Shown piece after piece: positions 44,052-52,676 of a stretch of DNA of 64,000 bases. The stretch is taken from positions 1-64,000 of the forward strand of contig JBJOPS010000008.1 in assembly GCA_046050465.1 (NCBI GenBank), written 5' to 3'. The notes under the pieces were generated by a model. The model did not search any database, had not been told where the DNA came from, and was given only the letters and a program-made list of their open reading frames with translations. The translations under genes and the position numbers were made by a program. Origin of the DNA: Egaibacter sp046050465. GTDB taxonomy: Bacteria; Pseudomonadota; Gammaproteobacteria; Burkholderiales; Burkholderiaceae_C. The stretch's first letter is position 1, and every line of letters begins with the position of its first letter.

Positions 44052-44062
44052 TTTTTAAAATA

Positions 44063-45064
44063 ATGCAAGTGATGACCCCAAATAGCAAAAAAAAGTTGGT
44101 GGTGCTGGGAACCGGCGGCACCATTGCCGGCAGGGCCCGGGATGGTGCTGACAACATTGGCTATAAGGCGGGAGAGGTGGGCGTGGACCAACTGCTTGCA
44201 GCCATTCCCGGGTTTCAGGTCGATCACTGTGAGGTAGTGACCGAACAGGTGGCGCAACTCGACAGCAAGGACATGGGCTTTGCTGTGTGGCAGCAATTGG
44301 CTATTCGCGTGCGCACGTTGCTGTCGCAGTCCGATGTGCAGGGCATCGTCATCACGCATGGTACCGACACGCTGGAAGAAACGGCTTATTTCCTGCACGC
44401 GCTGCTGGCTCCTGACAAGCCAGTGGTGTTGACTTGCGCCATGCGCCCCGCCTCATCGGCCGCACCGGATGGTCCACAAAACATACTGGATGCTGTGGCT
44501 GTGGCGATGGCGCCGGGTGCCAGCGGCGTGGTAACTGTGTGTGCAGGCGCCATTCACAGTGCCGTCGATGTGCAAAAAATGCATACTTATCGGGTAGACA
44601 CCTTCGGATCAGGGGATGCCGGCCCCATCGGCTATGTAGAAGAGGGGGTGATCAGATTGGTGCGAAATTGGCCATCAGCCCGCACCCGCTATGCCTCAAT
44701 AGCTATCGATAAGATAGTGAACCTGGCGGTCTGGCCATGGGTGGAAATTGTAATGAACTACACCGGGGCCTGTGGCACCATGGTAAAGGCCATGATCAAC
44801 CAACGGCAAAACGGCGGCGCTTCAGGCGATGGGTCTGTACTCAAAGGCCTGGTTGTTGCCGCAACCGGCAATGGCACGGTGCATCAAGACCTGGAAAAAG
44901 CTCTGATGGAAGCAAAGAATAGCGGCGTCGTGGTGGTGCGTGCTACGCGTTGTCCCATGGGCCGGATCATATCACTGCCGGATGCCCACTTTCCTGACTC
45001 TGGTGGCCTGTCGCCGGTCAAGGCGCGCATTGCTTTGATGCTGACGCTGGCTATCAATTCCTAG
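44063..45064 (+). CDS. L-asparaginase, type I/II family
   Basis: The enzyme hydrolyses asparagine to aspartate and ammonia. The 333-residue protein has the catalytic threonine motif VLGTGGTIAGRA near the N-terminus and the second site GIVITHGTDTLEETAYFL, followed by VVLTCAMRPASS and a C-terminal GVVVVRATRCPMGRI region. No signal peptide is seen, so it is probably cytoplasmic. It starts 11 bp after an SOS box on the other side of the lexA promoter region and has no clear ribosome binding site. The ATG at 44063 is used; ATG 44072 is an alternative. Confidence 0.9.
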   Translation: MQVMTPNSKKKLVVLGTGGTIAGRARDGADNIGYKAGEVGVDQLLAAIPGFQVDHCEVVTEQVAQLDSKDMGFAVWQQLAIRVRTLLSQSDVQGIVITHGTDTLEETAYFLHALLAPDKPVVLTCAMRPASSAAPDGPQNILDAVAVAMAPGASGVVTVCAGAIHSAVDVQKMHTYRVDTFGSGDAGPIGYVEEGVIRLVRNWPSARTRYASIAIDKIVNLAVWPWVEIVMNYTGACGTMVKAMINQRQNGGASGDGSVLKGLVVAATGNGTVHQDLEKALMEAKNSGVVVVRATRCPMGRIISLPDAHFPDSGGLSPVKARIALMLTLAINS

Positions 45065-45088
45065 ATGCAGGTCGCATATCAGGCCGAA

Positions 45089-45745
45089 TCAATTGCTCAG
45101 GGCCTGAAAGGCTCGGCTGGTGATCTCATCCACGCTGCCAGTGCCGCTGATGGCGCGGTATTTCGGTGCGGCGGCGGGCGCTGTCTTTGCCCAGTCAGAG
45201 TAATACGTCACCAGTGGGCGGGTCTGTGCACTGTAGACGTCCAGACGCTTCTTGACGGTTTCTTCCTGGTCGTCAGGACGCTGCACCAGGGGCTCACCGG
45301 TCACATCGTCCTTGCCTTCCACCTTGGGCGGGTTGAACTTGACATGATAGGTACGGCCGGACGCGGGGTGTGAGCGGCGCCCGCTCATGCGCTCGATGAT
45401 CGCGTCAAACGGCACGTCGATTTCCAGTACGTAGTCGAGCTTGACGCCCGCTGCCTTCATGGCATCAGCCTGGGGCAGGGTACGAGGGAAACCATCAAAC
45501 AAGAAGCCGTTGGTGCAGTCAGCCTGTGCAATGCGTTCTTTCACCAGATTGATGATGAGATCGTCGCTCACCAGACCACCAGATTTCATGACGGCGTCAG
45601 CCTGTTGGCCCAGTGGTGTGCCTGCCTTGACAGCCGCACGCAGCATGTCTCCGGTTGAGATTTGCGGAATGCTGTATTTCTGGCAGATAAAGGAAGCCTG
45701 CGTTCCCTTGCCCGCGCCGGGTGCGCCCAACAAAATCAGTCTCAT
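45089..45745 (-). CDS. adk: Adenylate kinase
   Basis: Adk interconverts ATP + AMP and 2 ADP. The start MRLILLGAPGAGKGTQA carries the P-loop, followed by ISTGDMLRAAVKAGTPLG (AMP site), FLFDGFPRTLPQAD and RMSGRRSHPASGRTYH at the lid. The lid lacks a four-Cys zinc site (SGRTYHVKFNPPK), as in other Gram-negative Adks. With the ATG at 45745 (GAGGAA four nt upstream) the protein is 218 residues. It is the last gene of the exbB-to-adk series and converges on the asparaginase gene. Confidence 0.97.
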   Translation of the reverse strand: MRLILLGAPGAGKGTQASFICQKYSIPQISTGDMLRAAVKAGTPLGQQADAVMKSGGLVSDDLIINLVKERIAQADCTNGFLFDGFPRTLPQADAMKAAGVKLDYVLEIDVPFDAIIERMSGRRSHPASGRTYHVKFNPPKVEGKDDVTGEPLVQRPDDQEETVKKRLDVYSAQTRPLVTYYSDWAKTAPAAAPKYRAISGTGSVDEITSRAFQALSN

Positions 45746-45883
45746 GGAGTTCCTCGGATCGAAAAAATCAGTTGTGCGCGGTCGGTTGGAATCCGATGCC
45801 CATGTTGCCACACCTCTTCGTTAAGACGAAGAATAGCACGTGCCGCCTTCGGCTTCGCTTACGTCAGAGGCTGCGACGCTGGC

Positions 45884-46663
45884 TTATGCCTTGAACAGTT
45901 GGCGAACCCGTTCCAGGTCTTGCGGTGTGTCCACGCCCGGCCCCGGGGCGCGGTCGGTCACATGCACGGCGATACGGTGCCCATGCCACATGGCGCGCAG
46001 TTGCTCCAGTGCCTCGGCGATTTCAATTGGTGCGCGCGGCAATGTCGGGAAAAGCCGCACAAAGGCGGCGCGATAGCCGTAAATGCCGATGTGGCGCAGT
46101 GGTGCAGCATCTGCCATCCCGGGGCTTGACTTTGCGCCGTCCTGCCACCAGGCCTGTTCGGGAAAATCACGCGCAAAGGCAATGGGCGAGCGGCTGAAGT
46201 ACAGCGCCACGTTGTTCGCGTCCAGCACCACTTTGACAATGTTGGGGTTGTTGAAATCTGCAAGCGTTTCAATCGGATGCGCGGCTGTACTCATGCTCAT
46301 TTGCGGGTTGTGCAGCAACAGGCGGGCCACATCGCTCACCAAAACGGGGTCGATCAAGGGTTCATCACCCTGCACGTTCACCACGATCTCGCCATCGTCC
46401 AGACCGAGGATGTTGCAAGCCTCGGCCAGCCGGTCACTGCCCGACGGGTGATCAGTTCGGGTCAGAACGGCTTCAATGCCATGCGCGTGGCACGCGGTGA
46501 TGATTTGCGCGCTGTCGGCCGCGACCACCACACGGGAGTCGGTACCCGACATGACCCGTTGGGCTACCCGAACGATCATGGGCGAGCCGCCAATGTCGGC
46601 CAGCGGTTTGTTGGGCAGACGGGTAGACGCCAGCCGGGCAGGAATCAGGACTGTAAAGCGCAT
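45884..46663 (-). CDS. kdsB: CMP-KDO synthetase
   Basis: KdsB activates 3-deoxy-D-manno-octulosonate with CTP for lipopolysaccharide core assembly. The N-terminus RFTVLIPARLASTRLPNKPLADIGG carries the nucleotide-binding motif, and LTRTDHPSGSDRLAEA and VNVQGDEPLIDP complete the active site. With the ATG at 46663 the protein is 259 residues. It lies 4 bp after the Trm112-like gene. The 138 bp to adk contain a small hairpin (CTTCGT/ACGAAG) but no U-run. Confidence 0.96.
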   Translation of the reverse strand: MRFTVLIPARLASTRLPNKPLADIGGSPMIVRVAQRVMSGTDSRVVVAADSAQIITACHAHGIEAVLTRTDHPSGSDRLAEACNILGLDDGEIVVNVQGDEPLIDPVLVSDVARLLLHNPQMSMSTAAHPIETLADFNNPNIVKVVLDANNVALYFSRSPIAFARDFPEQAWWQDGAKSSPGMADAAPLRHIGIYGYRAAFVRLFPTLPRAPIEIAEALEQLRAMWHGHRIAVHVTDRAPGPGVDTPQDLERVRQLFKA

Positions 46664-46667
46664 GGGT

Positions 46668-46850
46668 TTACAGCTCCAGTTCCCCGTCCGTGAGTGTGCG
46701 GGCCTGGTTTTCCAGCAGGATGGGAATGTCGTCACGAACCGGGTAAGCCAGGCGTGCGCTGCGCGAGATCAACTCGTGGTGCTCGCGGTCGTATTGCAGC
46801 GGGCCCTTGGTGACAGGGCAGACCAGCAGTTCAAGAAGTCGTGTGTCCAT
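46668..46850 (-). CDS. Trm112 family (UPF0434) small protein
   Basis: This is a 60-residue Trm112-like protein, MDTRLLELLVCPVTKGPLQYDREHHELISRSARLAYPVRDDIPILLENQAR, in the usual place between lpxK and kdsB. Bacterial members carry a partial zinc-ribbon (here a single CPVTKGPL knuckle) and no firm role is established. The ATG at 46850 lies inside the 3' end of lpxK (20-nt overlap). Confidence 0.9.
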   Translation of the reverse strand: MDTRLLELLVCPVTKGPLQYDREHHELISRSARLAYPVRDDIPILLENQARTLTDGELEL

Positions 46851-47898
46851 GGGGTGATGATAACTTTTGGGGCAGGGCGTGCAGCAACTCGTCGAGCGCC
46901 TGCACAAAAGCGGGCTCCGGTGTAAACACCAGCGGTACGGCCAGCGCGTCCGGATGGGCTGGCCACAGTTTGACAGCGTCTTTTTCGGTGCAAATCAGCG
47001 TGTAGCCCTCGTCGGATGGGCGTGACCAGCTATCAAAAGTGTAGTGATCAGGCAGCGCAACGGTTTTTGCCAACCGCAGCCCCCGTCCGCGCAACATGGC
47101 AAAAAAGGCTTCCGGCTGGGCGATGGCGGCAACAGCGAGGACAGGCTTGTGTTCCAGTGCAGACGATTTCGCCAGGTCGTCCAGCGGCAGTTGGGCGCCG
47201 TCGCTCGTGAGCGCATGGTCGGCCAGCGCACGGCGGGCCCGGTAGCCGCTGGCAAAAGCCGGATGCGCGCCGGAGTGCAGCACCAGATCGACGGGCCGCG
47301 GCCAGGGCTCGCGCAGGGGGCCTGCAGGCAGCATGAAGCCGTTGCCCACGCCACGGTCGTCAAACACACAGATATTGATGTCGCGGTGCAGCCCCAGGTG
47401 CTGCAGGCCGTCGTCACACACGATCACATCCGTCTGCGGGTATTTGATTAGCAATGCACTGGCTGCGGCAAAGCGGCTGCCGGCCACAAAGACCGGTGTT
47501 TGCACGGTGCCGTTGGACAGCGTTCTCTTGAGCAGGGCGGGCTCATCTCCCACCTCTTGCGCCGGACTGTCTGGTAGCACTTCACGACAATCTTTAGTGC
47601 TTCGCCCGTAGCCACGCGACACCACACCGGGGCTCAGCCCGCGGGCCTGCAGGTGGCGCACCACCGCCATTACGACAGGGGTTTTGCCCGAGCCGCCGGC
47701 AACCACGTTGCCCACAACGATCACTGGCACACCCACTCGCTTCACCTTGAAAACGCCGGCCCGATACATCAGGTGGCGAAAACGCACCAATAGGCCAAAC
47801 AACAGGGAGACTGCCCACAACAGCCAGGCCGACCAGCGCCGATGGCCCCAGGCTTTGAGCAGCATATGTTCAACGGTTGGCCGTGGCGACCCGACCAT
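46831..47898 (-). CDS. lpxK: Tetraacyldisaccharide 4'-kinase
   Basis: LpxK phosphorylates the tetraacyldisaccharide to lipid IVA at the inner membrane. An N-terminal membrane helix (about 17-37) precedes VPVIVVGNVVAGGSGKTPVV (P-loop), GVVSRGYGRS and VIVCDDGLQHLGLHRDINICVFDDRG, a family hallmark. With the ATG at 47898 it has 355 residues. It follows exbD closely and overlaps the Trm112-like gene. A degenerate copy of the 17-bp palindrome (47029-47045) is inside the gene, opposite to its coding strand. Confidence 0.94.
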   Translation of the reverse strand: MVGSPRPTVEHMLLKAWGHRRWSAWLLWAVSLLFGLLVRFRHLMYRAGVFKVKRVGVPVIVVGNVVAGGSGKTPVVMAVVRHLQARGLSPGVVSRGYGRSTKDCREVLPDSPAQEVGDEPALLKRTLSNGTVQTPVFVAGSRFAAASALLIKYPQTDVIVCDDGLQHLGLHRDINICVFDDRGVGNGFMLPAGPLREPWPRPVDLVLHSGAHPAFASGYRARRALADHALTSDGAQLPLDDLAKSSALEHKPVLAVAAIAQPEAFFAMLRGRGLRLAKTVALPDHYTFDSWSRPSDEGYTLICTEKDAVKLWPAHPDALAVPLVFTPEPAFVQALDELLHALPQKLSSPHGHTTS

Positions 47899-47902
47899 GA
47901 AA

Positions 47903-48334
47903 TTACTTTCCTCGACCTCGTGCCGTTGACTGCGTGGCAAATGTGATTTGCACGAGGCCAGCCGCGCGAGCTGCCTCCATCACCGTGACGACTGCCTGGT
48001 GCTTGGCGCTGGCATCTGCACTGATGACGACCACGGTCTCCTTGCCGGCCTTGGCGCCTTCAGCCAACGCGGCACTCAGTGAGGCCACGTCGCGGCCCGC
48101 CACGGGTGCCTTGTTCACGCCATAGGCGCCATCACTGGTGATCGAGACCAGCAATTCCTTTGGGTAATCGCGCTGCACATCGGCATCGGCCACCGGCAGT
48201 TTGAGCTGAAGTTCGGTGAACTTGCTGTAGGTGGTGGACAGCATAAGAAAGATCAGTACCACCAGTAGCACGTCAATGAACGGAATCAGGTTGATCTCGG
48301 GCTCTTCGCGCGAGGATGTGCCACGAAAATTCAT
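47903..48334 (-). CDS. exbD: ExbD, biopolymer transport energiser subunit
   Basis: ExbD forms the TonB-energising proton channel with ExbB. The 143-residue protein has the family pattern: a cytoplasmic tail ending EEPEINLIPFIDVLLVVLIFLML (membrane helix with the proton Asp) and a periplasmic domain with VVISADASAKHQAVVTVM. It overlaps exbB by 4 nt and precedes lpxK. No tonB gene is next to it. Linkage to lpxK-kdsB is a known Burkholderiales arrangement. Confidence 0.93.
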   Translation of the reverse strand: MNFRGTSSREEPEINLIPFIDVLLVVLIFLMLSTTYSKFTELQLKLPVADADVQRDYPKELLVSITSDGAYGVNKAPVAGRDVASLSAALAEGAKAGKETVVVISADASAKHQAVVTVMEAARAAGLVQITFATQSTARGRGK

Positions 48335-48963
48335 GGTTTACGCAGGTTCACCAAATGCCGTGCCAGTCGTTCGGATGCCAACTCCAAAGTGAGCAGGTAG
48401 TGGTCCACTCGTGCCCGGAAATAACGCCAGAAGATCAGTGACGGAATGGCAATGATCAAACCAAACGCCGTGTTGTATAGCGCCACCGAAATGCCATGCG
48501 CCAGTTGTGCCGGGTTTCCACCGGCTGCACCACCTGTACCACTTTGGGCACTGAAAATTTCGATCATTCCTACCACGGTGCCAAACAGACCCAACAAAGG
48601 AGCCGCCGACGCAATTGTTGCCAAGGCGCTGAGGTATTTTTCTAGCTGATGGGCCACCAGCCGCCCACAGCCTTCCATCGTGGCTCGCAGGTCCGTCTCT
48701 GTACAGCGTGGGTTGGCGTACATAGCCCTCAAACCGCTGGACAATACTTCACCCATGGCCGAATTGCGTTCCAGCTGTCCAATGATGTCCGTGCCCGGAA
48801 TGCCAGTGCGGGAAACCCCCAGCACCTCGTCAAGGAGTTTGGGAGGGGCGATTTTGCTGGTCTTTAGGCTGATGAAACGCTCAATGATGAGGGCCATCGC
48901 CAGTACTGAGCAGGCGATCAGGGGCCAAATAGGCCAGCCAGCGGCTTGTATGATTGAAAACAA
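48331..48963 (-). CDS. exbB: ExbB, MotA/TolQ/ExbB proton-channel subunit
   Basis: ExbB is the multi-pass channel partner of ExbD. The 210-residue protein has a first helix at residues 8-27 (AGWPIWPLIACSVLAMALIIERF) and two helices that include APLLGLFGTVVGMIEIF and GISVALYNTAFGLIIAIPSLIFW. It is the first gene of the exbB-exbD-lpxK-trm112-kdsB-adk series. I see no Fur box in the 150 bp upstream. Confidence 0.92.
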   Translation of the reverse strand: MFSIIQAAGWPIWPLIACSVLAMALIIERFISLKTSKIAPPKLLDEVLGVSRTGIPGTDIIGQLERNSAMGEVLSSGLRAMYANPRCTETDLRATMEGCGRLVAHQLEKYLSALATIASAAPLLGLFGTVVGMIEIFSAQSGTGGAAGGNPAQLAHGISVALYNTAFGLIIAIPSLIFWRYFRARVDHYLLTLELASERLARHLVNLRKP

Positions 48964-49322
48964 TGGACGTCTCCGCGCAAGATGAAAAATGCCCTGCGAT
49001 TATGGCCCACATGATGTGGTTACCGGCGGCGACCAATAAGTTCGCATTGGCATCAGCCGGGATCAGCAGAGATTTTCACCACAGAGGTTATAAATAATTT
49101 TGTGCAGAAGTCGGGTTGCATTCGAGTCGGCTTCGTGCCGGGCTGTACATGCTGCAGATGGGTGACTTTTGGAGCAATAAAACAAATGAAATCATATGCT
49201 TGCAATGTGTACCCCTACTTGCCAGAGTCCTTTGGCCGGGTGATTGGTCGCTTGCGTACCATGGGCGATTTGTCCAGAGATTCTCAGCCAGGCAAATCTG
49301 CGGGTGTTGTCCCGACCGGTGC
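48964..49322. other. Divergent region between exbB and xseA
   Basis: About 360 bp separate the exbB start from the xseA start. A long frame in phase with xseA opens at 49116, but its codons do not resemble XseA, so I treat it as non-coding. I find no RNA gene or clear operator; promoters for both genes should lie here. Confidence 0.5.
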
Positions 49323-50672
49323 ATGTCCAGCATAAGCGTTCACACATCGGGTGCGCGCGTCTGGCAGGTCGGTGCGCTGTGCCGTGCCGTGGCCGATGCG
49401 CTGGACGCACGGTTCAACCCCCTGGCCGTGCGTGGTGAGATCACCGGTTTTTCGCGGGCGGCCAGCGGTCACTGCTACCTGTCGCTGAAGGACGAGACCG
49501 GCCAGATTCGCTGCGCCATGTTCAAACGCGCCGCCAGTCTGCTGGATTTTTCGCCACGTGACGGCGAGCTGGTAGAGGTGCGCGGCCGCCTGGGCGTGTA
49601 CGAGCCGCGCGGCGACCTGCAACTGATCATCGAGAGCATGAGTCGCGCAGGCCAAGGCAATCTGTTCGAGCAGTTTGTGCGGCTGAAGGAAAAGCTGGAA
49701 GGCGAAGGCCTGTTTGATGCCGGCCGCAAGCGCAGCCTGCCGCTGGCGCCACGCGGCATTGGTGTGGTCACCTCGCTGGGCGCGGCGGCTCTGCATGACG
49801 TGGTGACCGCGCTGCAGCGGCGGGTTCCCCATATCCCGGTGGTGGTGGCACCGGCGTCGGTGCAGGGGGCGGGTGCACCCGGTGAACTGGTCAAGGCGCT
49901 ATCAAATCTATATCTGCTCACGCAAGAGGGACGAGGGCTGGAGGCCGATTTGGCATCCAAAACAGGCCAATTTTTACCTGAATCAGACAAGCCCGTGGTG
50001 GACGTCATCTTGTTGGTGCGCGGCGGCGGTTCCATGGAAGACCTGTGGGCGTTCAACGACGAGCAACTTGCCCGCACCATTGTGCGAAGCCCGGTACCGG
50101 TGATTGCCGGAGTGGGACATGAGACCGATTTCACGATTGCCGATTTCTGTGCTGATCTGCGCGCCCCCACGCCCACCGCTGCTGCCGAGCTGGTGTCCCA
50201 GCCGCGCGACGTGTGGCTGGGCGCGGTGGATTTCATGCAGGATCGCCTGACCGATGCCCTGCAGCGCCACGTTGATACCCAGAGCCAGCGGCTGGACACC
50301 GTCACGGCGCGGTTGGGGCGCCCCTCCGCACTGGCGGCGCGCCAGCGGCTGGCACTGGCGTCCAGTGCCCAGCGATTGGCCTTTGCCTCGCACTTGTTCC
50401 TGCGCCAGAAAAAGCAGGATGTGCAGCAGTTGCAGACCCGGTTGCCAGACCAGTTGCAGCAGCGCCTGCAGCGCCAGCGTGACCGGCTCGACCGCGCCGC
50501 CGTGCGCCTGGGCCTGCTGGACCCTACGCTCGTGCTGCAGCGCGGTTACGCCTGGCTGGCCACCGCGCAGGGCCAGGCCCTCACCAGCGTGAGCCAGATG
50601 CGCCCCGGGCAAGATGTACGGGCCACGCTGGCCGACGGCGTGGTGGATTTGACCGTGGCCCGACCCCATTAG
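49323..50672 (+). CDS. xseA: Exodeoxyribonuclease VII large subunit
   Basis: XseA forms exonuclease VII with several XseB subunits and degrades single-stranded DNA. The OB-fold domain (about residues 14-110: VRGEITGFSRAASGHCYLSLKDETGQIRCAMFK) precedes the catalytic domain with GIGVVTSLGAAALHDVVTALQRR, VDVILLVRGGGSMEDLWAFNDEQLARTI and GVGHETDFTIADFCADLRAPTPTAAAEL, then a long coiled coil. With the ATG at 49323 the protein has 449 residues, the normal size. The sodB gene follows. Confidence 0.95.
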   Translation: MSSISVHTSGARVWQVGALCRAVADALDARFNPLAVRGEITGFSRAASGHCYLSLKDETGQIRCAMFKRAASLLDFSPRDGELVEVRGRLGVYEPRGDLQLIIESMSRAGQGNLFEQFVRLKEKLEGEGLFDAGRKRSLPLAPRGIGVVTSLGAAALHDVVTALQRRVPHIPVVVAPASVQGAGAPGELVKALSNLYLLTQEGRGLEADLASKTGQFLPESDKPVVDVILLVRGGGSMEDLWAFNDEQLARTIVRSPVPVIAGVGHETDFTIADFCADLRAPTPTAAAELVSQPRDVWLGAVDFMQDRLTDALQRHVDTQSQRLDTVTARLGRPSALAARQRLALASSAQRLAFASHLFLRQKKQDVQQLQTRLPDQLQQRLQRQRDRLDRAAVRLGLLDPTLVLQRGYAWLATAQGQALTSVSQMRPGQDVRATLADGVVDLTVARPH

Positions 50673-50757
50673 ATGCGAAGCGGGCAGGGTTTTAGGCAAA
50701 GTTCCTACAATCAGCGTTCGCCCAACAAGTTCGAACAACAACCTTCACGAGGAAATC

Positions 50758-51339
50758 ATGGAACACACCCTGCCTGCACTGCCGTACGCGATTGACGCCC
50801 TGGCCCCCAACTACTCGAAAGAGACGCTGGAATACCACCATGGCAAGCACCACAACGCCTATGTGGTCAACCTCAACAACCTGCAAAAGGGCACCGAGTT
50901 CGAGAGCATGACGCTCGAAGAAATCATCAAGAAGTCCAGCGGCGGCGTGTACAACAACTCGGCCCAGATCTGGAACCACACCTTCTTCTGGAACTGCATG
51001 AAACCCGCCGGTGGTGGCGAGCCATCCGGCAAACTGGCCGCTGCCATCAGCGCCAAGTGGGGCTCTTATGCCGCGTTCAAGGAAGCGTTTGTCAAGAGCG
51101 CCGTAGGCAACTTCGGCTCCGGCTGGACCTGGCTGGTCAAGAAGCCGGACGGCACCGTGGACATCGTGAACACCGGCGCCGCCGGCACCCCGCTGACCAC
51201 GGCCGACAAGGCCCTGCTGACAGTGGATGTGTGGGAACACGCCTACTACATCGACTACCGCAACATGCGCCCGAAGTTTGTCGAGACATTCCTGGACAAG
51301 CTGGTGAACTGGGGCTTTGCCGAAGCCAATTTCGCCTGA
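50758..51339 (+). CDS. sodB: Iron-type superoxide dismutase
   Basis: SodB dismutates superoxide in the cytoplasm. The 193-residue protein has metal ligands in YHHGKHHNAYV (His), NHTFFWNCMKP (His) and DVWEHAYYIDYRN (Asp and His). AVGNFGSGWTWLV with Gly-Ser rather than the Mn-type Gln/Gly pattern favours iron. The ribosome binding site ACGAGGAA is strong. A TACAAT -10-like box lies at 50706-50711, but no matching -35 is evident. The 148 bp after the stop hold no gene and mark the left border of the metal block. Confidence 0.94.
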   Translation: MEHTLPALPYAIDALAPNYSKETLEYHHGKHHNAYVVNLNNLQKGTEFESMTLEEIIKKSSGGVYNNSAQIWNHTFFWNCMKPAGGGEPSGKLAAAISAKWGSYAAFKEAFVKSAVGNFGSGWTWLVKKPDGTVDIVNTGAAGTPLTTADKALLTVDVWEHAYYIDYRNMRPKFVETFLDKLVNWGFAEANFA

Positions 51340-51487
51340 TTGGTGAATGTCATCCACTTGGACCACTTTTTTAACCTGCTGGCGTGAAACAGCTCCAATA
51401 TCCTGCATCCTGCCTGCTCTGACCCTGGTCCTGCTCTGGTTCGGCCAGGGCGGTGGCGACGTATAGCAAAAAGGTCTTCATGGCAGA

Positions 51488-51925
51488 TCAGCGGGCCAGG
51501 TGGGGGTGGCAGGCACAGGCCTCGCCGTGTGCGGCGGACACGAGTTCCTTGAGGATGCCGCAATCGGCACCGTCTTCGTCGCAGCGCCCGCAACTGGCCT
51601 GGAGTAGCAGCAGCTGTTTTTCCAGCGCGCGCATGCTCTTGAGCCGTGCACGCACCCGTTCGATCTGCTCCTGTACCAGTTGGTCCACGTCCGGGTGCGG
51701 CGCGCCCGGGGCGTCCAGTGCGCCCAGCAAGCGACGGATGTCGGCCAGCGGTATTTCCAGCGCACGGCAGTGGCGGATGAAGGCCAGGCGCTCCAGGTGC
51801 TCGTCTGCGTAGTTGCGATAGCCATTGTCCTGCCTGGCCGGTGTCGGCAGCAGAGCCTGTTTCTCGTAGTAACGGATGGTTTCTACATCCACACCAGTGG
51901 CTTGAGACAGTTCCTTGATGCGCAT
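51488..51925 (-). CDS. cadR: MerR-family metal regulator, CadR/PbrR type
   Basis: This is a metal-sensing activator that unwinds a promoter with a long spacer. The 145-residue protein starts MRIKELSQATGVDVETIRYYEKQALLP (MerR helix-turn-helix), has a dimerisation coiled coil (about 80-110) and a Cys/His-rich C-terminus with Cys112, Cys115, Cys122, Cys137 and Cys139 (HGEACACH), as in Cd/Pb sensors. The Cys near position 77-79 that CadR and PbrR use from the dimer partner is absent here (APHPDVDQLV), so metal preference may differ. It is divergent from the CDF exporter gene, and the operator lies between. Confidence 0.87.
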   Translation of the reverse strand: MRIKELSQATGVDVETIRYYEKQALLPTPARQDNGYRNYADEHLERLAFIRHCRALEIPLADIRRLLGALDAPGAPHPDVDQLVQEQIERVRARLKSMRALEKQLLLLQASCGRCDEDGADCGILKELVSAAHGEACACHPHLAR

Positions 51926-51950
51926 GAGGTCTCTCCGATAGTGAGTGGGC

Positions 51951-51981
51951 TTGACTCTGGAGCCGCTCCAGGGTTTTCAAT
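51951..51981 (+). promoter_or_regulatory. MerR-type promoter and operator for the metal block
   Basis: A -35 TTGACT (51951-51956) and a -10 TTCAAT (51976-51981) are separated by 19 bp, the overlong spacing typical of MerR-activated promoters. A dyad at 51954-51974 (ACTCTGGAGC, one central base, GCTCCAGGGT; 9 of 10 pairs) fills the spacer. The downstream CDF gene has AGGAG at 6 nt. Confidence 0.82.
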
Positions 51982-52010
51982 ACCCGTATTCTCACCCTTC
52001 AGGAGTCCGC

Positions 52011-52676
52011 ATGTCAGCCCATTGCTGTGAACACGAAAGTCCCGATCCCGGCCAGATGGGCAACCTCGCGCGTTACCGCCGCGTGTTGTGGGTGGCCTTG
52101 CTGGTCAATGCCGCGATGTTCTTGGCCGAACTGGGCGCAGGCTTCTGGTCGGGCTCACTGTCGCTGCTGGCCGACGCCATCGACTTTGCGGGCGACGCGC
52201 TGAACTACGGTGTCTCGCTCGCGGTGCTCACCTCGGCGCTGGCCTGGCGGGCCCGGGCGGCCATGCTCAAGGCCTTCAGCATGATGGGCTTTGGTGTTTA
52301 CGTGCTGGGCAGCGTGTTGTGGGCGGTCTGGAGCGGCCGCGTGCCCGACGCGCCCACCATGGGGGTGGTGGCCTTGCTGGCGCTGCTGGCCAATCTCTCG
52401 GTGGCCTGGCTACTCTATGCTTTTCGCGAAGGTGACGCCAACATGCGCAGCGTCTGGCTGTGCACGCGCAACGACGCCATCGGCAATGTGGCCGTGTTTC
52501 TGGCAGCGCTGGGGGTGTTCGGGACCGGCACCGCGTGGCCCGACCTGCTGGTGGCCTCGCTGATGGCCGGCCTGGCGCTGCACGGTGGCTGGCAGGTGCT
52601 GCGTCAGGCGCGAGACGAATTGGGTTGCGGCGGAGCACCCCACGACGGGCAAGACCACCATGGCCACACCCACTGA
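52011..52676 (+). CDS. Cation diffusion facilitator-type metal exporter
   Basis: This is a short CDF-family transporter (221 residues, about six membrane helices, no cytoplasmic C-terminal domain) that should export a divalent metal by proton exchange. The TM2 site is Asp58-x-x-x-Asp62 (DFAGD). In TM5 the usual His-x-x-x-Asp reads Cys151-x-x-x-Asp155 (CTRNDAIGN), giving a thiolate ligand. Both ends are metal-binding in look: MSAHCCEHE and a C-terminal HDGQDHHGHTH. The start at 52011 has a strong AGGAG. It is the first gene under the CadR promoter. Substrate (Cd, Pb, Zn or Co) is inferred only. Confidence 0.87.
   Translation: MSAHCCEHESPDPGQMGNLARYRRVLWVALLVNAAMFLAELGAGFWSGSLSLLADAIDFAGDALNYGVSLAVLTSALAWRARAAMLKAFSMMGFGVYVLGSVLWAVWSGRVPDAPTMGVVALLALLANLSVAWLLYAFREGDANMRSVWLCTRNDAIGNVAVFLAALGVFGTGTAWPDLLVASLMAGLALHGGWQVLRQARDELGCGGAPHDGQDHHGHTH

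Noticed and set aside
45746..45883. Terminator between kdsB and adk
   Set aside because: A 6-bp hairpin (CTTCGT/ACGAAG) is present but has no U-run on the minus strand.
49116..49322. 69-codon in-frame extension upstream of xseA
   Set aside because: The extra residues do not resemble XseA, and the ATG at 49323 gives the normal protein length.
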